Origin: Prochlorococcus sp. AG-347-J14
Lineage (GTDB): Bacteria; Cyanobacteriota; Cyanobacteriia; PCC-6307; Cyanobiaceae
Length of the DNA: 64,000 nt
Direction: 5' to 3'
Assembly (NCBI GenBank): GCA_003281505.1
Contig: QCBU01000008.1
Location: 1-64,000 of the forward strand
A program made the translations under genes and the position numbers. This document shows positions 19,923-28,934 of this stretch, in pieces; position 1 is the stretch's first letter, and the number at the start of each line of letters is the position of its first letter. A model generated the notes under the pieces. It was not told the origin of the DNA, searched no databases, and was given only the letters and a program-made list of their open reading frames with translations.

Positions 19923-22529
19923 TTGGATCACACACTTGTTATTGTTGAAAGTCCCACTAAAGCAAAAACTATAAGAAAGTTTTTGCCTTCTAATTACGAA
20001 GTTCTAGCTTCAATGGGACACGTAAGAGATCTTCCAAAAGGAGCTGCTGAAATACCTGCAGCGGTTAAAAAGGAAAAATGGTCAAGGATAGGAGTTAATA
20101 CAACTGAAGATTTTGAACCACTTTATATAGTTCCAAAAGATAAGAAAAAGGTTGTTAAAGAGTTAAAAGATGCATTGAAAGGTGCAACCCAGCTATTACT
20201 TGCAACTGACGAAGATAGAGAGGGAGAGAGTATTAGTTGGCATCTCCTGCAAATACTTAAGCCTAAAATACCAACGAAGAGAATGGTTTTTCATGAAATT
20301 ACAAAAAAGGCAATTAATAAAGCGTTAGACCAAACTAGAGAAATTGATATGGAACTTGTTCAGGCTCAAGAAACAAGAAGAATCTTGGACAGGCTTTTTG
20401 GATATGAATTATCTCCTTTACTTTGGAAGAAGGTAGCCCCCCGATTATCTGCTGGTCGTGTTCAATCAGTTTCAGTAAGGCTTCTTGTTAGGAGAGAGAG
20501 AGAAAGAAGATCCTTTAAAAAAGCTAGTTACTGGGGTATTAAGGCTTCTCTCGTAAAAGATAATGTAACTTTCGAAACTAAATTATTCAGTTTAAAGGGT
20601 CAAAGAATTTCTAATGGTTCCGATTTCGATGAACAGACAGGCAAATTAAAAAAAGGGAATAAATCTTTAATAATTGGAGAAGAAAAAGTAATTGATTTAT
20701 TGAAGACTTTTTCCTCAGAGGATTGGTTAGTCTCAAAAATCGAAAAAAAGCCTTCCATTCGTAAGCCGGTCCCTCCATTCACAACTAGCACATTACAACA
20801 AGAAGCAAATAGGAAGCTTCGTTTGTCTGCAAGAGAAACTATGAGATGTGCACAAGGACTATATGAGAGAGGTTTCATAACATATATGAGGACTGATTCA
20901 GTTCATCTTTCCGAACAAGCCACAAGAGCCGCTAGAGAATGTGTCAGTTCTATGTATGGAAAAGAATATTTATCTAACTCACCAAGACAATTTAACTCAA
21001 CTGCAAGAAATGCTCAAGAAGCACACGAAGCTATTAGGCCTGCAGGTGAGTTATTTAAAACACCAAAGGAAACTAGTTTAACTGGTAGAGACTTATCTCT
21101 TTATGATTTAATTTGGAAAAGAACTGTAGCTAGTCAAATGGCGGAAGCCAGGCTAACAATGATTAATGCTGAAATTAGAGTGGGGGATGGAATATTTAAA
21201 TCGAGTGGAAAAAGTATTGATTTCGCGGGATTCTTCAGAGCTTATGTCGAGGGGAGTGATGACCCAAGTTCATCCCTTGAACAACAAGAAATTATACTCC
21301 CAAACTTAACAACTGGAACATGTCTTCAAGTTACGAATAAGGAGTCTACTTTTCATGAAACTAAACCTCCTGCAAGATATACTGAGGCTGCATTAGTTAA
21401 GGTCCTTGAAAAAGAAGGGATTGGAAGACCTTCTACCTATGCAAGCATCATAGGGACAATTGTGGATAGAGGTTATGCCAATATATCCTCTAATACTTTG
21501 GCTCCAACTTTTACAGCTTTTGCTGTTACCGCTTTACTAGAAGAACATTTTCCTGATCTGGTTGATACTACTTTTACTGCAAAAATGGAATCTTCGTTGG
21601 ATGAAATATCTTCTGGCAATCTTGAGTGGCTACCATACCTAGAAACTTTCTATAAAGGTAAAAATGGTTTAGAGGTAAAAGTTCAGAAAAGAGAGGGTGA
21701 TATTGATGGTAAAGCTTATAGACAAGTTGATTTCGAAGACCTTCCTTGCGTAGTCAGAATAGGCTCTAACGGACCTTGGCTAGAGGGTACAAAAATTGAT
21801 GATTCTGGTAATGAAATCCAGGCTAAAGGTAATCTTCCAATGGATATTACTCCTGGAGATTTAGATATAAAGCAAGTTGATCAAATTTTAAGTGGCCCAT
21901 CAGATCTTGGAACTGATCCAAAAACTGGGGAAAAAGTCTTTTTAAGATTTGGCCCTTATGGACCTTATGTACAATTGGGAAATAATGATCAAGATAAACC
22001 TAAACCAAGAAGAGCTTCATTACCCAAAGAGTTGAAAACTGATGATCTAACTCTAGATGAGGCTCTTGTACTTTTAAGTTTGCCTAGATTGTTGGGAGTT
22101 CATCCTGAAGGAGGAGTTGTTGAAGCTGACAGAGGAAGATTTGGCCCTTACATCAAATGGATTAAAAATGAATCTGAATCTGAAAATAGATCCTTAAAGA
22201 AAGAGGATGATGTTTTTACTGTTGATATAAAACGAGCATTAGAAATTCTTGCGATGCCAAAAATGGGTAGAGGTGGTCAAGAGGTACTTAAAGACTTTGG
22301 AAAACCGAAAGAATTTAAAGAAAAAATTCAAATATTAAATGGAAGATATGGCGTCTATTTAAAATGTGGCAAAACTAATGTTTCGATCGCTAAAGATACT
22401 GACATAGAAAAATTTACTATAGATGAAGCAGTATCTCTTTTAGAAGAAAAACTTAAAGATAAAAAAGGCGCAATTTTAAAAAAAACAAAAATTAGTAATA
22501 AAAAAACTACAGGAAAAAAGAAAAGTTAG
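19923..22529 (+). CDS. topA: DNA topoisomerase I (TTG start)
   Basis: LVIVESPTKAKTIRKFL, LLATDEDREGESISWHL, RGFITYMRTDSVHLS, EGIGRPSTYASII. Confidence 0.98.
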   Translation: MDHTLVIVESPTKAKTIRKFLPSNYEVLASMGHVRDLPKGAAEIPAAVKKEKWSRIGVNTTEDFEPLYIVPKDKKKVVKELKDALKGATQLLLATDEDREGESISWHLLQILKPKIPTKRMVFHEITKKAINKALDQTREIDMELVQAQETRRILDRLFGYELSPLLWKKVAPRLSAGRVQSVSVRLLVRRERERRSFKKASYWGIKASLVKDNVTFETKLFSLKGQRISNGSDFDEQTGKLKKGNKSLIIGEEKVIDLLKTFSSEDWLVSKIEKKPSIRKPVPPFTTSTLQQEANRKLRLSARETMRCAQGLYERGFITYMRTDSVHLSEQATRAARECVSSMYGKEYLSNSPRQFNSTARNAQEAHEAIRPAGELFKTPKETSLTGRDLSLYDLIWKRTVASQMAEARLTMINAEIRVGDGIFKSSGKSIDFAGFFRAYVEGSDDPSSSLEQQEIILPNLTTGTCLQVTNKESTFHETKPPARYTEAALVKVLEKEGIGRPSTYASIIGTIVDRGYANISSNTLAPTFTAFAVTALLEEHFPDLVDTTFTAKMESSLDEISSGNLEWLPYLETFYKGKNGLEVKVQKREGDIDGKAYRQVDFEDLPCVVRIGSNGPWLEGTKIDDSGNEIQAKGNLPMDITPGDLDIKQVDQILSGPSDLGTDPKTGEKVFLRFGPYGPYVQLGNNDQDKPKPRRASLPKELKTDDLTLDEALVLLSLPRLLGVHPEGGVVEADRGRFGPYIKWIKNESESENRSLKKEDDVFTVDIKRALEILAMPKMGRGGQEVLKDFGKPKEFKEKIQILNGRYGVYLKCGKTNVSIAKDTDIEKFTIDEAVSLLEEKLKDKKGAILKKTKISNKKTTGKKKS

Positions 22530-22537
22530 AAAAAAAT

Positions 22538-23140
22538 ATGATTTTTAAAAAAAAAGAATTTTTTTTATTAATTTTTTTAATTTTCTTGCAATCATGCTCT
22601 GGAGGGAAGATTGGTAATTTTCTTGAAAGTAGTTTTAATGATTTAGAAAAAACAACTAATAATAAGGATTTACAAAATAATTTATTTAATAAGAACGATA
22701 TAAATTTAGAAAAAGAAACCAAAAAATTTGATGATAAAAAAAATAAAAAAATTAAAAAAGTAGAAAAACCAAAAAATATTCCAGAAAATAAAAACGATAT
22801 AAATTTAGAAAAAGAAACCAAAAAATTTGATGATAAAAAAAATAAAAAAATTAAAAAAGTAGAAAAACCAAAAAATATTCCAGAAAATAAAAACGATATA
22901 AATTTAGAAAAAGAAACCAAAAAATTTGATGATAAAAAAAATAAAAAAATTAAGAATCTTTCAAAAAAAAGAAAAATTGAGCTTCAATCTTACAAAATAA
23001 TATTCATCTTAAAAGATGTAGATCCAAAAGATCCCACGGAAGAGTTAAGTTCCATTTTGAGCAATTCTGAGTTAAATTTTGAAATAGAAAAGATTGAACG
23101 TATCTTAGATTCAAAAAATAAAAGTATGAATAAAAATTAA
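22538..23140 (+). CDS. Repeat-containing Lys/Asn/Glu-rich lipoprotein of unknown function
   Basis: Hydrophobic leader with lipobox FLQSCSGG; 33-aa tandem repeat KNDINLEKETKKFDDKKNKKIKKVEKPKNIPEN; starts 9 nt after topA. Confidence 0.75.
   Translation: MIFKKKEFFLLIFLIFLQSCSGGKIGNFLESSFNDLEKTTNNKDLQNNLFNKNDINLEKETKKFDDKKNKKIKKVEKPKNIPENKNDINLEKETKKFDDKKNKKIKKVEKPKNIPENKNDINLEKETKKFDDKKNKKIKNLSKKRKIELQSYKIIFILKDVDPKDPTEELSSILSNSELNFEIEKIERILDSKNKSMNKN
22691..22954 (+). repeat. Tandem repeat, 99-bp period, about 2.7 copies
   Basis: Units begin at 22691, 22790 and 22889; units 1 and 2 differ by one base (AAGAAC vs AAAAAC). Confidence 0.95.
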
Positions 23141-23160
23141 TTAAAAATATTCAAAAAAAA

Positions 23161-23799
23161 ATGAAAATAACAACAAAAACTGAAGCATTAAATATTGTCG
23201 AGACCTCTTATTTAGCATCTCTTTCGTCTTTATTATGGGTTGCATTATATTATCTGCCAATTGGGGGAGCTTTATTAAGGTTGATTTTACCCCTCCCAAT
23301 GATTTTGTTGCACTTGAGAAGAGGAACTAAAATTGCACTGGAAGGACTTTTAATACAATTTCTACTTTTATTCATAATTATGGGTCCTGTTAGAGGGACT
23401 TTATTTTTATTTCCTTATGGGATCTTGGCTTTTTGGTTAGGTTGGTGTTGGTTTAAAGAAAAGAGTTGGAAACTTAGTTTAACTGTAGGAGTTGTTATTG
23501 GAACCTTTGGCTTCTTTCTAAGGGTAATAGCATTATCTACGTTGGTTGGAGATAATCTTTGGGTATTAATTACTAGAGCGAGTTATAGTCTTATAGAAAA
23601 GTTCATTGGATTATTTGATTTACCTCTATATCCATCAATTTTGAGTATACAATTAGGTGCAATTTTATTAATAATTTTTCAAGAAATAGTTTATGTTTTA
23701 ACTGTACATGTAGTTGCCTATTCTCTGTTTCCAAGATTTAAATTAACCATCCCAGATCCTCCAAGATTATTAAATAGCTTAGTTGATTTTAATAATTAA
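23161..23799 (+). CDS. DUF2232-like integral membrane protein
   Basis: LRLILPLPMILLHLRRGTKIALEGLLIQFLLLFIIMGPVRGTLFLFPYGILAFWLGW. Confidence 0.8.
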   Translation: MKITTKTEALNIVETSYLASLSSLLWVALYYLPIGGALLRLILPLPMILLHLRRGTKIALEGLLIQFLLLFIIMGPVRGTLFLFPYGILAFWLGWCWFKEKSWKLSLTVGVVIGTFGFFLRVIALSTLVGDNLWVLITRASYSLIEKFIGLFDLPLYPSILSIQLGAILLIIFQEIVYVLTVHVVAYSLFPRFKLTIPDPPRLLNSLVDFNN

Positions 23800-23810
23800 A
23801 AAAATTAATA

Positions 23811-24968
23811 ATGTACAGTACAGAATTAGGAATAAATTTTTTTGGTAATAAATCCAATAAAAAAAGACAACTTAATAAAATAGAAATTCTGAAAAATAAT
23901 ATTAAAAATTTAAAAATATATCTCATAATTGCTGGCACTAATACATCACAAATTCCAGGAATTTCCGCAGCAGGTATTAATGCAAAATCAAGGAAAACAA
24001 CTGCGCTCGCAGATGCCGAATTTTTTCTTGAGGGTGCTTCAAAAGATCATAAATATAAATTGCCTCTTCTCAATGCAGGAGTAACTCCTGCTCTAATCAG
24101 TCATGTTTGTTCAAAGCTTTTAAATATTTGTCCAGTTATTGTGCCTCTGGGAATAGGTGCAAAGCCTCATTTTAATCATTTAGTTGTAGAAGATATAAAT
24201 CTGGGGCCATCAAATTGTCTTACTACCGGTAAATCAATGACTAAAGAGAGAGTTTTAAATCTCTATGAAAAAGGTCTTGCTATAGGAAAATCATTAAAAC
24301 AACCAGTTTTAATTTCTGAATCTGTACCGGGGGGTACCACAACTGCTCAGGCAGTAATGGAAGCTTTTGGTTTGCAGGTGTCTAATTTAGTAGGAAGTAG
24401 TTTATTTAAAGCTCCAAGAGAACTGAGAAGAAAAGTAGTTAAAAGAGGACTTTTCAACGCAAATTTCAAGGCTAATTTTGACTCTTTTGATGTTGTCGCG
24501 GCGGTGGGTGATCCTTTCCAAGCTTTCTCAATGGGTTTATTAATTGGTGCCAGGTTGGCAAAACAAACTGTAATATTGTCTGGCGGAAGTCAGATGATAG
24601 CAGTCATTATGCTTGTATTAGAATTATTAGATGAAAAAAATAAAGATGAATTTATTGAAGATATATTTGTTGCGACAACTGGGTGGCTTGTGAAAGATAA
24701 TTCTTTAAATGATTTAGTAAACATAATTAATGAAAAATATGATGTCAAATTATTAGGTTTAGCAAGTCCTTTAAATTTTAAATCTTCCAAATACAAAGAA
24801 TTGAAGGATTATGAATTTGGTCATGTAAAAGAAGGTGTTGGTGCTGGTGGAATATCATTGCTTGCTTTCTTAAATGGATTTAAAAATGAAGAAATAGTTT
24901 CATTGTGTCAACAAAATCTGGAAATGATGAAGGGCCTAGGTCAAATTTCTTTAGAGAAGGATTGCTGA
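23811..24968 (+). CDS. cobT: Nicotinate-nucleotide--dimethylbenzimidazole phosphoribosyltransferase-like protein (CobT, TIGR00303-like branch)
   Basis: IAGTNTSQIPGISAAGINAKSRKTTALADAEF, ESVPGGTTTAQAVMEAFG, AAVGDPFQAFSMGLLIGA. Confidence 0.88.
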   Translation: MYSTELGINFFGNKSNKKRQLNKIEILKNNIKNLKIYLIIAGTNTSQIPGISAAGINAKSRKTTALADAEFFLEGASKDHKYKLPLLNAGVTPALISHVCSKLLNICPVIVPLGIGAKPHFNHLVVEDINLGPSNCLTTGKSMTKERVLNLYEKGLAIGKSLKQPVLISESVPGGTTTAQAVMEAFGLQVSNLVGSSLFKAPRELRRKVVKRGLFNANFKANFDSFDVVAAVGDPFQAFSMGLLIGARLAKQTVILSGGSQMIAVIMLVLELLDEKNKDEFIEDIFVATTGWLVKDNSLNDLVNIINEKYDVKLLGLASPLNFKSSKYKELKDYEFGHVKEGVGAGGISLLAFLNGFKNEEIVSLCQQNLEMMKGLGQISLEKDC

Positions 24969-25967
24969 ATGTTTTCAAAATTTGCAACTAGAAGAGAATT
25001 TTTAAATAGTGGTAAGCTTTCGCTTTTGTTTTTCTTAAGCTCTTGCAGTAATCTTCCTAATAAAGTAAAAATCGTATTACAAAATTCTTTTTATCCAGAC
25101 TCTTTTAAAGATATGATTCCAAAAGATTGGAAGCAGGAAAAAATTAATTTTGAAAATATTCGGCTACAAAAAAATAGAAACAAAATTTTTAATTCTGACT
25201 TTACTTTAATAAACGATGGATGGATTACTAGTATAGATTTTGCAGAATTTGAAAAAATAAATGAATATCCATTGATTGAAAATTTGGATAGAAGATCGAT
25301 AGATTTTTTGGGAAGTTTTAAACAAAATCAGAGAAGTAAATTATTTCCTATTGGCGTTGTACCTTATACAATTATCATTAAAAATAATAAAGAATTAATA
25401 AATTCAGCCAAAACTTCTTGGGATTTTCTTCTTTCTAAAAAACTAACTGGGAAAATTATTTTTCCACAAAGTCCCAGAATAATATTATCAATTTCTCAAA
25501 AAATTAATTCATTTAATTCTTTAAAAAAACTCAAAAGCCAAGCAATGTTATTTGATGATAAAAATATGCTTAATTGGTTGATTAATTCTGATGCTTGTGT
25601 CGCAATAGTTCCTTATAGTCTCTGCTCAAAATATTTAAAAATTGATCCAAGGCTTTCTTTAGTTTTTCCAAGTCAAGGAGTACCTTTGATGTGGCATTTT
25701 CTACTTAGTAGATCAAATCTAAATAATGCAATATTAGTTAAATGGATTAAATCTTTAGAAAATAAATCAATAGTAGATAAATTAGTAAGTCAGGGTTGGT
25801 ATCTACCATTCAATAGTGATTATTCACAAAGTAAATATAAATCTGCAATGCTACCCATCTCAGGACCTTCTGAAAAATGTTGGGAAAATAGTTGGTCTTT
25901 CCCAGCTCTAACAAATGAGCAAAAGATTAATCTTAAAAATTTCTGGAATGAGTCTTTAACCCCATAA
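24969..25967 (+). CDS. Extracellular solute-binding-like lipoprotein with Tat-type signal
   Basis: N-terminal TRREFLNSGKLSLLFFLSSC (Tat motif + lipobox); SBP-like body. Confidence 0.65.
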   Translation: MFSKFATRREFLNSGKLSLLFFLSSCSNLPNKVKIVLQNSFYPDSFKDMIPKDWKQEKINFENIRLQKNRNKIFNSDFTLINDGWITSIDFAEFEKINEYPLIENLDRRSIDFLGSFKQNQRSKLFPIGVVPYTIIIKNNKELINSAKTSWDFLLSKKLTGKIIFPQSPRIILSISQKINSFNSLKKLKSQAMLFDDKNMLNWLINSDACVAIVPYSLCSKYLKIDPRLSLVFPSQGVPLMWHFLLSRSNLNNAILVKWIKSLENKSIVDKLVSQGWYLPFNSDYSQSKYKSAMLPISGPSEKCWENSWSFPALTNEQKINLKNFWNESLTP

Positions 25968-27098
25968 TCTTTTTGTCGGAGTTCTAATTAATAATTTATG
26001 AGTTTCCTTTAATAAATTTGGTATATCTAATTTACTAGGACATTTAGGAACACATTCATTACATTCTTGACAAAATGAGGAATTATTTTCTTCCCACCAG
26101 TGGCCAGCTTTTCCTATTAAATTGTATCTTTCTTTTGAAAATTCTAATTGGCCATAACCAATAGATATATTTCTTAAACGAAGTATTTCTGGAATAGGCA
26201 CTTCATTTGGACATGGAAGACAAGATCTACATTGTTCACATTTGGTTGAGTCTAATCTTTCGTTAGCAACTTCCTCAATTTTATTCAGGGCGCTTTTTTC
26301 AAGTTTTGTAAGCTTATCGAAGGAGTTTCTAAGTTTATGCGCAAATTCAAAATCTTTTTTGTTTGTCGCTCCCAATGACAAAGTTGTAATTCCTTTTGCC
26401 AGCAAAAATCTATATGCTAGTTCTAATGGATGAAAAGGCTTAGAGGCCTCTAACAAAATATCACTTGGAGAATATAATCTACCGCCTTTATCCGCAGGCG
26501 ATATTGCTAATACTCCCATACCTTTTTTTATAGCTTCCTCTGCTAAAGAAATTTTTGATTGATCTAAATAATGTAAATGTAGACTACAAAAACTAAAAAC
26601 TTCACAGTTAATTGCATCTTTAATTAGTGAATAACTTCCATGTGAACTAAAACCAACTTGATCAACTAGTTCCTTTTCAAGTATCCATGATATGAATTTC
26701 TTACCCTCTCCAGTTAGAACCCAATCTAGATGTTCTTTTAAGTTAAGTCCATGAATTGCAAGATTATTAATTCTCTCTCGATTTAAATTTTTAAGAGAAT
26801 TTTTAAAATTATTTTTTAAAAAGTCAAAATCACCCTTTGGTAAAATTTTGGTAGTAATCACCCAATTTTCTTCTTTTATATTCTCTTCTATTTCTAGTTT
26901 TTTTATTGAATTTCCAATAAGTGATTCAGCATTACTATAAGAGGGCGCTGTTTCTATGTGGTTAATTCCCACAAAATGTGCATTTTTTATTATGCCATGC
27001 ATTTTTTCAAGACTTTCAGTTGCACGCATTGTCCCTAAAGTAAATAAGCTCACTTTCGCCCCTCTACCAAATGATCTTTTTTGTGAATTAATAATCAT
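25956..27098 (-). CDS. Aldo/keto reductase with C-terminal 4Fe-4S domain
   Basis: GINHIETAPSYSNAESLIG; CEQCRSCLPCPNEVPI and CQECNECVPKCPSKLDIP. Confidence 0.93.
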   Translation of the reverse strand: MIINSQKRSFGRGAKVSLFTLGTMRATESLEKMHGIIKNAHFVGINHIETAPSYSNAESLIGNSIKKLEIEENIKEENWVITTKILPKGDFDFLKNNFKNSLKNLNRERINNLAIHGLNLKEHLDWVLTGEGKKFISWILEKELVDQVGFSSHGSYSLIKDAINCEVFSFCSLHLHYLDQSKISLAEEAIKKGMGVLAISPADKGGRLYSPSDILLEASKPFHPLELAYRFLLAKGITTLSLGATNKKDFEFAHKLRNSFDKLTKLEKSALNKIEEVANERLDSTKCEQCRSCLPCPNEVPIPEILRLRNISIGYGQLEFSKERYNLIGKAGHWWEENNSSFCQECNECVPKCPSKLDIPNLLKETHKLLIRTPTKRLWG

Positions 27099-27210
27099 GT
27101 AAATATGATCAATTTCTTTTTATTTACTCTTTAATTTATTTATAGTTGAAAATCATTTAAAGTAAATTAAAGTAAATACAAAATTTTGCAAAAATATTTT
27201 TCTTAAAGCT

Positions 27211-27864
27211 ATGTTTACAGGAATAATTCAATCAGTTGGAAAACTAAGACAAGAAAAAAATATTTTAGAAATTGAAATTCTAGATAATTTATTTGATATG
27301 GCAATCGGTGACAGTATAGCTGTTGATGGAATTTGTTTGACAGTTAAAGAGATTTTTCAAAATAAATTTACTGTTGATGTTAGTGAGGAGACAATAAAAA
27401 AAACAACTTTAGGAGTAAAGTCGAACCTTAATCAGATTGTTAATTTGGAGCCCGCTCTTAGAGTGTCTGACCGTCTAGGAGGGCATATAGTCAGCGGACA
27501 TGTTGATGGCCTTGGAACAGTTGAGAATATAGAAAGATTAGAGAAATCTTGGCTATTATCAATAAAGTGGAAAAATAAAAATTTTTCAAAATATGTAGTT
27601 AATAAAGGTAGTATTTGTGTAAATGGTATAAGTCTTACGATTGCAAAATATGAGCAGGAAGGAGAAATATTTACTATCGCGATAATTCCTCATACTTGGC
27701 ATAACACAAATCTGAATAAATTACATGTCGGAGACAGCGTAAACCTTGAGGCAGATGCACTAATTAAATATGTAGAGAAATTACTTTTATTTAATAAAAA
27801 TAGTCATCAAGATTTACCTTCAAAAAATATTTCTTCCGAGTGGCTTAAAGAAAACGGTTGGTAA
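27211..27864 (+). CDS. ribE: Riboflavin synthase alpha subunit
   Basis: MFTGIIQSVGKL, AVDGICLTVKEI, GGHIVSGHVDGLGTV, SICVNGISLTI. Confidence 0.97.
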   Translation: MFTGIIQSVGKLRQEKNILEIEILDNLFDMAIGDSIAVDGICLTVKEIFQNKFTVDVSEETIKKTTLGVKSNLNQIVNLEPALRVSDRLGGHIVSGHVDGLGTVENIERLEKSWLLSIKWKNKNFSKYVVNKGSICVNGISLTIAKYEQEGEIFTIAIIPHTWHNTNLNKLHVGDSVNLEADALIKYVEKLLLFNKNSHQDLPSKNISSEWLKENGW

Positions 27865-27874
27865 AATATATTTT

Positions 27875-28228
27875 TTAATTTAATGGAATTAGATAAATTG
27901 TTTTTGACTCTTTTTTTAGATCGATTTTGAATTCCTGACCAGGTTCTAGACCTAATTTTTTAGTGTATGCATGACCAATTAATAGGTTCCCATTGCCATG
28001 AACTTTAGTTTTGAATTCTGTCTTTCTGCCTCTTGAAGCTCTATTACCATTTTTCCCCAGACGTCCATTTCCTATTTTGTAACCCTTAGCTTCGATAAGC
28101 GCCCTATAAAAACTTTTTCTTAAGATTCTTCCACTTGGACCTACGTACCCACAACCTTTTGCAATTTCATCTTCAGATTTTTTACTTAATAACTTTGCTT
28201 TTTCAAGAAGTTCTTTCCCTTCTAGCAT
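27875..28228 (-). CDS. Cyanobacterial AbrB-family transcriptional regulator
   Basis: GCGYVGPSGRILRKSFYRALIEAKGYKIG...RKTEFKTKVHGNGNLLIGHAYTKKLGLEPGQEFKI. Confidence 0.92.
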   Translation of the reverse strand: MLEGKELLEKAKLLSKKSEDEIAKGCGYVGPSGRILRKSFYRALIEAKGYKIGNGRLGKNGNRASRGRKTEFKTKVHGNGNLLIGHAYTKKLGLEPGQEFKIDLKKESKTIYLIPLN

Positions 28229-28325
28229 TATCTGACAAATTCATAATTATATATTCTTACAAAAAGGAGAACTGTGGCAATATAAATTAATAAAAAATAT
28301 ATTTAATTTTTGAAATTAAATTTTT

Positions 28326-28928
28326 TTATAAAAGATACAAAATAATAAATAAAACAACCCATATTCCATCTACAAAATGCCAGTACAATTCAACAGCTTC
28401 TAATGGGAACATATTTTGACTAGTTAATCTTCCTCCATTGATTCTCGATTGCCAAGCAATAATTAAAATCATTAAAGTGCCTAAAGTGACATGTAATCCA
28501 TGAAAACCAGTAAGAGCATAAAAAGTACTTGCAAATAAATTATCGGTTAATCCAAAAGGTAAATGAAAATATTCAAATAATTGACAGATTAAAAATATAA
28601 TTCCAAGAAAAGCAGTAAAAAATAACCATTTTTGGGAATCTGAGTTTTTATCTTTTAAAAGTGCTTTGCCTGCTTTATGGAAAGTTCCACTACTAACAAG
28701 TAACAAAATTGTATTGAGAGTAGGTATTGGTAGTTCTAATTCATAAATAGCACCATCTGGTAATGGATTTACTGCTTTATAGGTTAAATAAGCAGCAAAG
28801 AATCCAGCAAAAGTCATTCCGTCCGCAATTAGGAATGTTATGAGACCAAACATTCTGAAGTCTTCATGTGTTTCATTAACTTCAGAATTATTTTTTTTAG
28901 TTTCTTTTGAGCTATCTAGTGTTGTCAT
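28326..28928 (-). CDS. ctaE: Cytochrome c oxidase subunit III
   Basis: FYALTGFHGLHVTLG, AVELYWHFVDGIWVVLF. Confidence 0.97.
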   Translation of the reverse strand: MTTLDSSKETKKNNSEVNETHEDFRMFGLITFLIADGMTFAGFFAAYLTYKAVNPLPDGAIYELELPIPTLNTILLLVSSGTFHKAGKALLKDKNSDSQKWLFFTAFLGIIFLICQLFEYFHLPFGLTDNLFASTFYALTGFHGLHVTLGTLMILIIAWQSRINGGRLTSQNMFPLEAVELYWHFVDGIWVVLFIILYLL

Positions 28929-28934
28929 ATGTTC

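Noticed and set aside
22507-22920. 137-aa minus-strand ORF rich in FSKFISFLFSGIFFGFSTF repeats
   Set aside because: Mirror of the A-rich 99-bp repeat in the plus-strand lipoprotein and overlaps topA; composition artefact.
22691-22954. Considered as CRISPR-like array because of regular repeats
   Set aside because: No spacers; repeat is contiguous, in-frame and coding.
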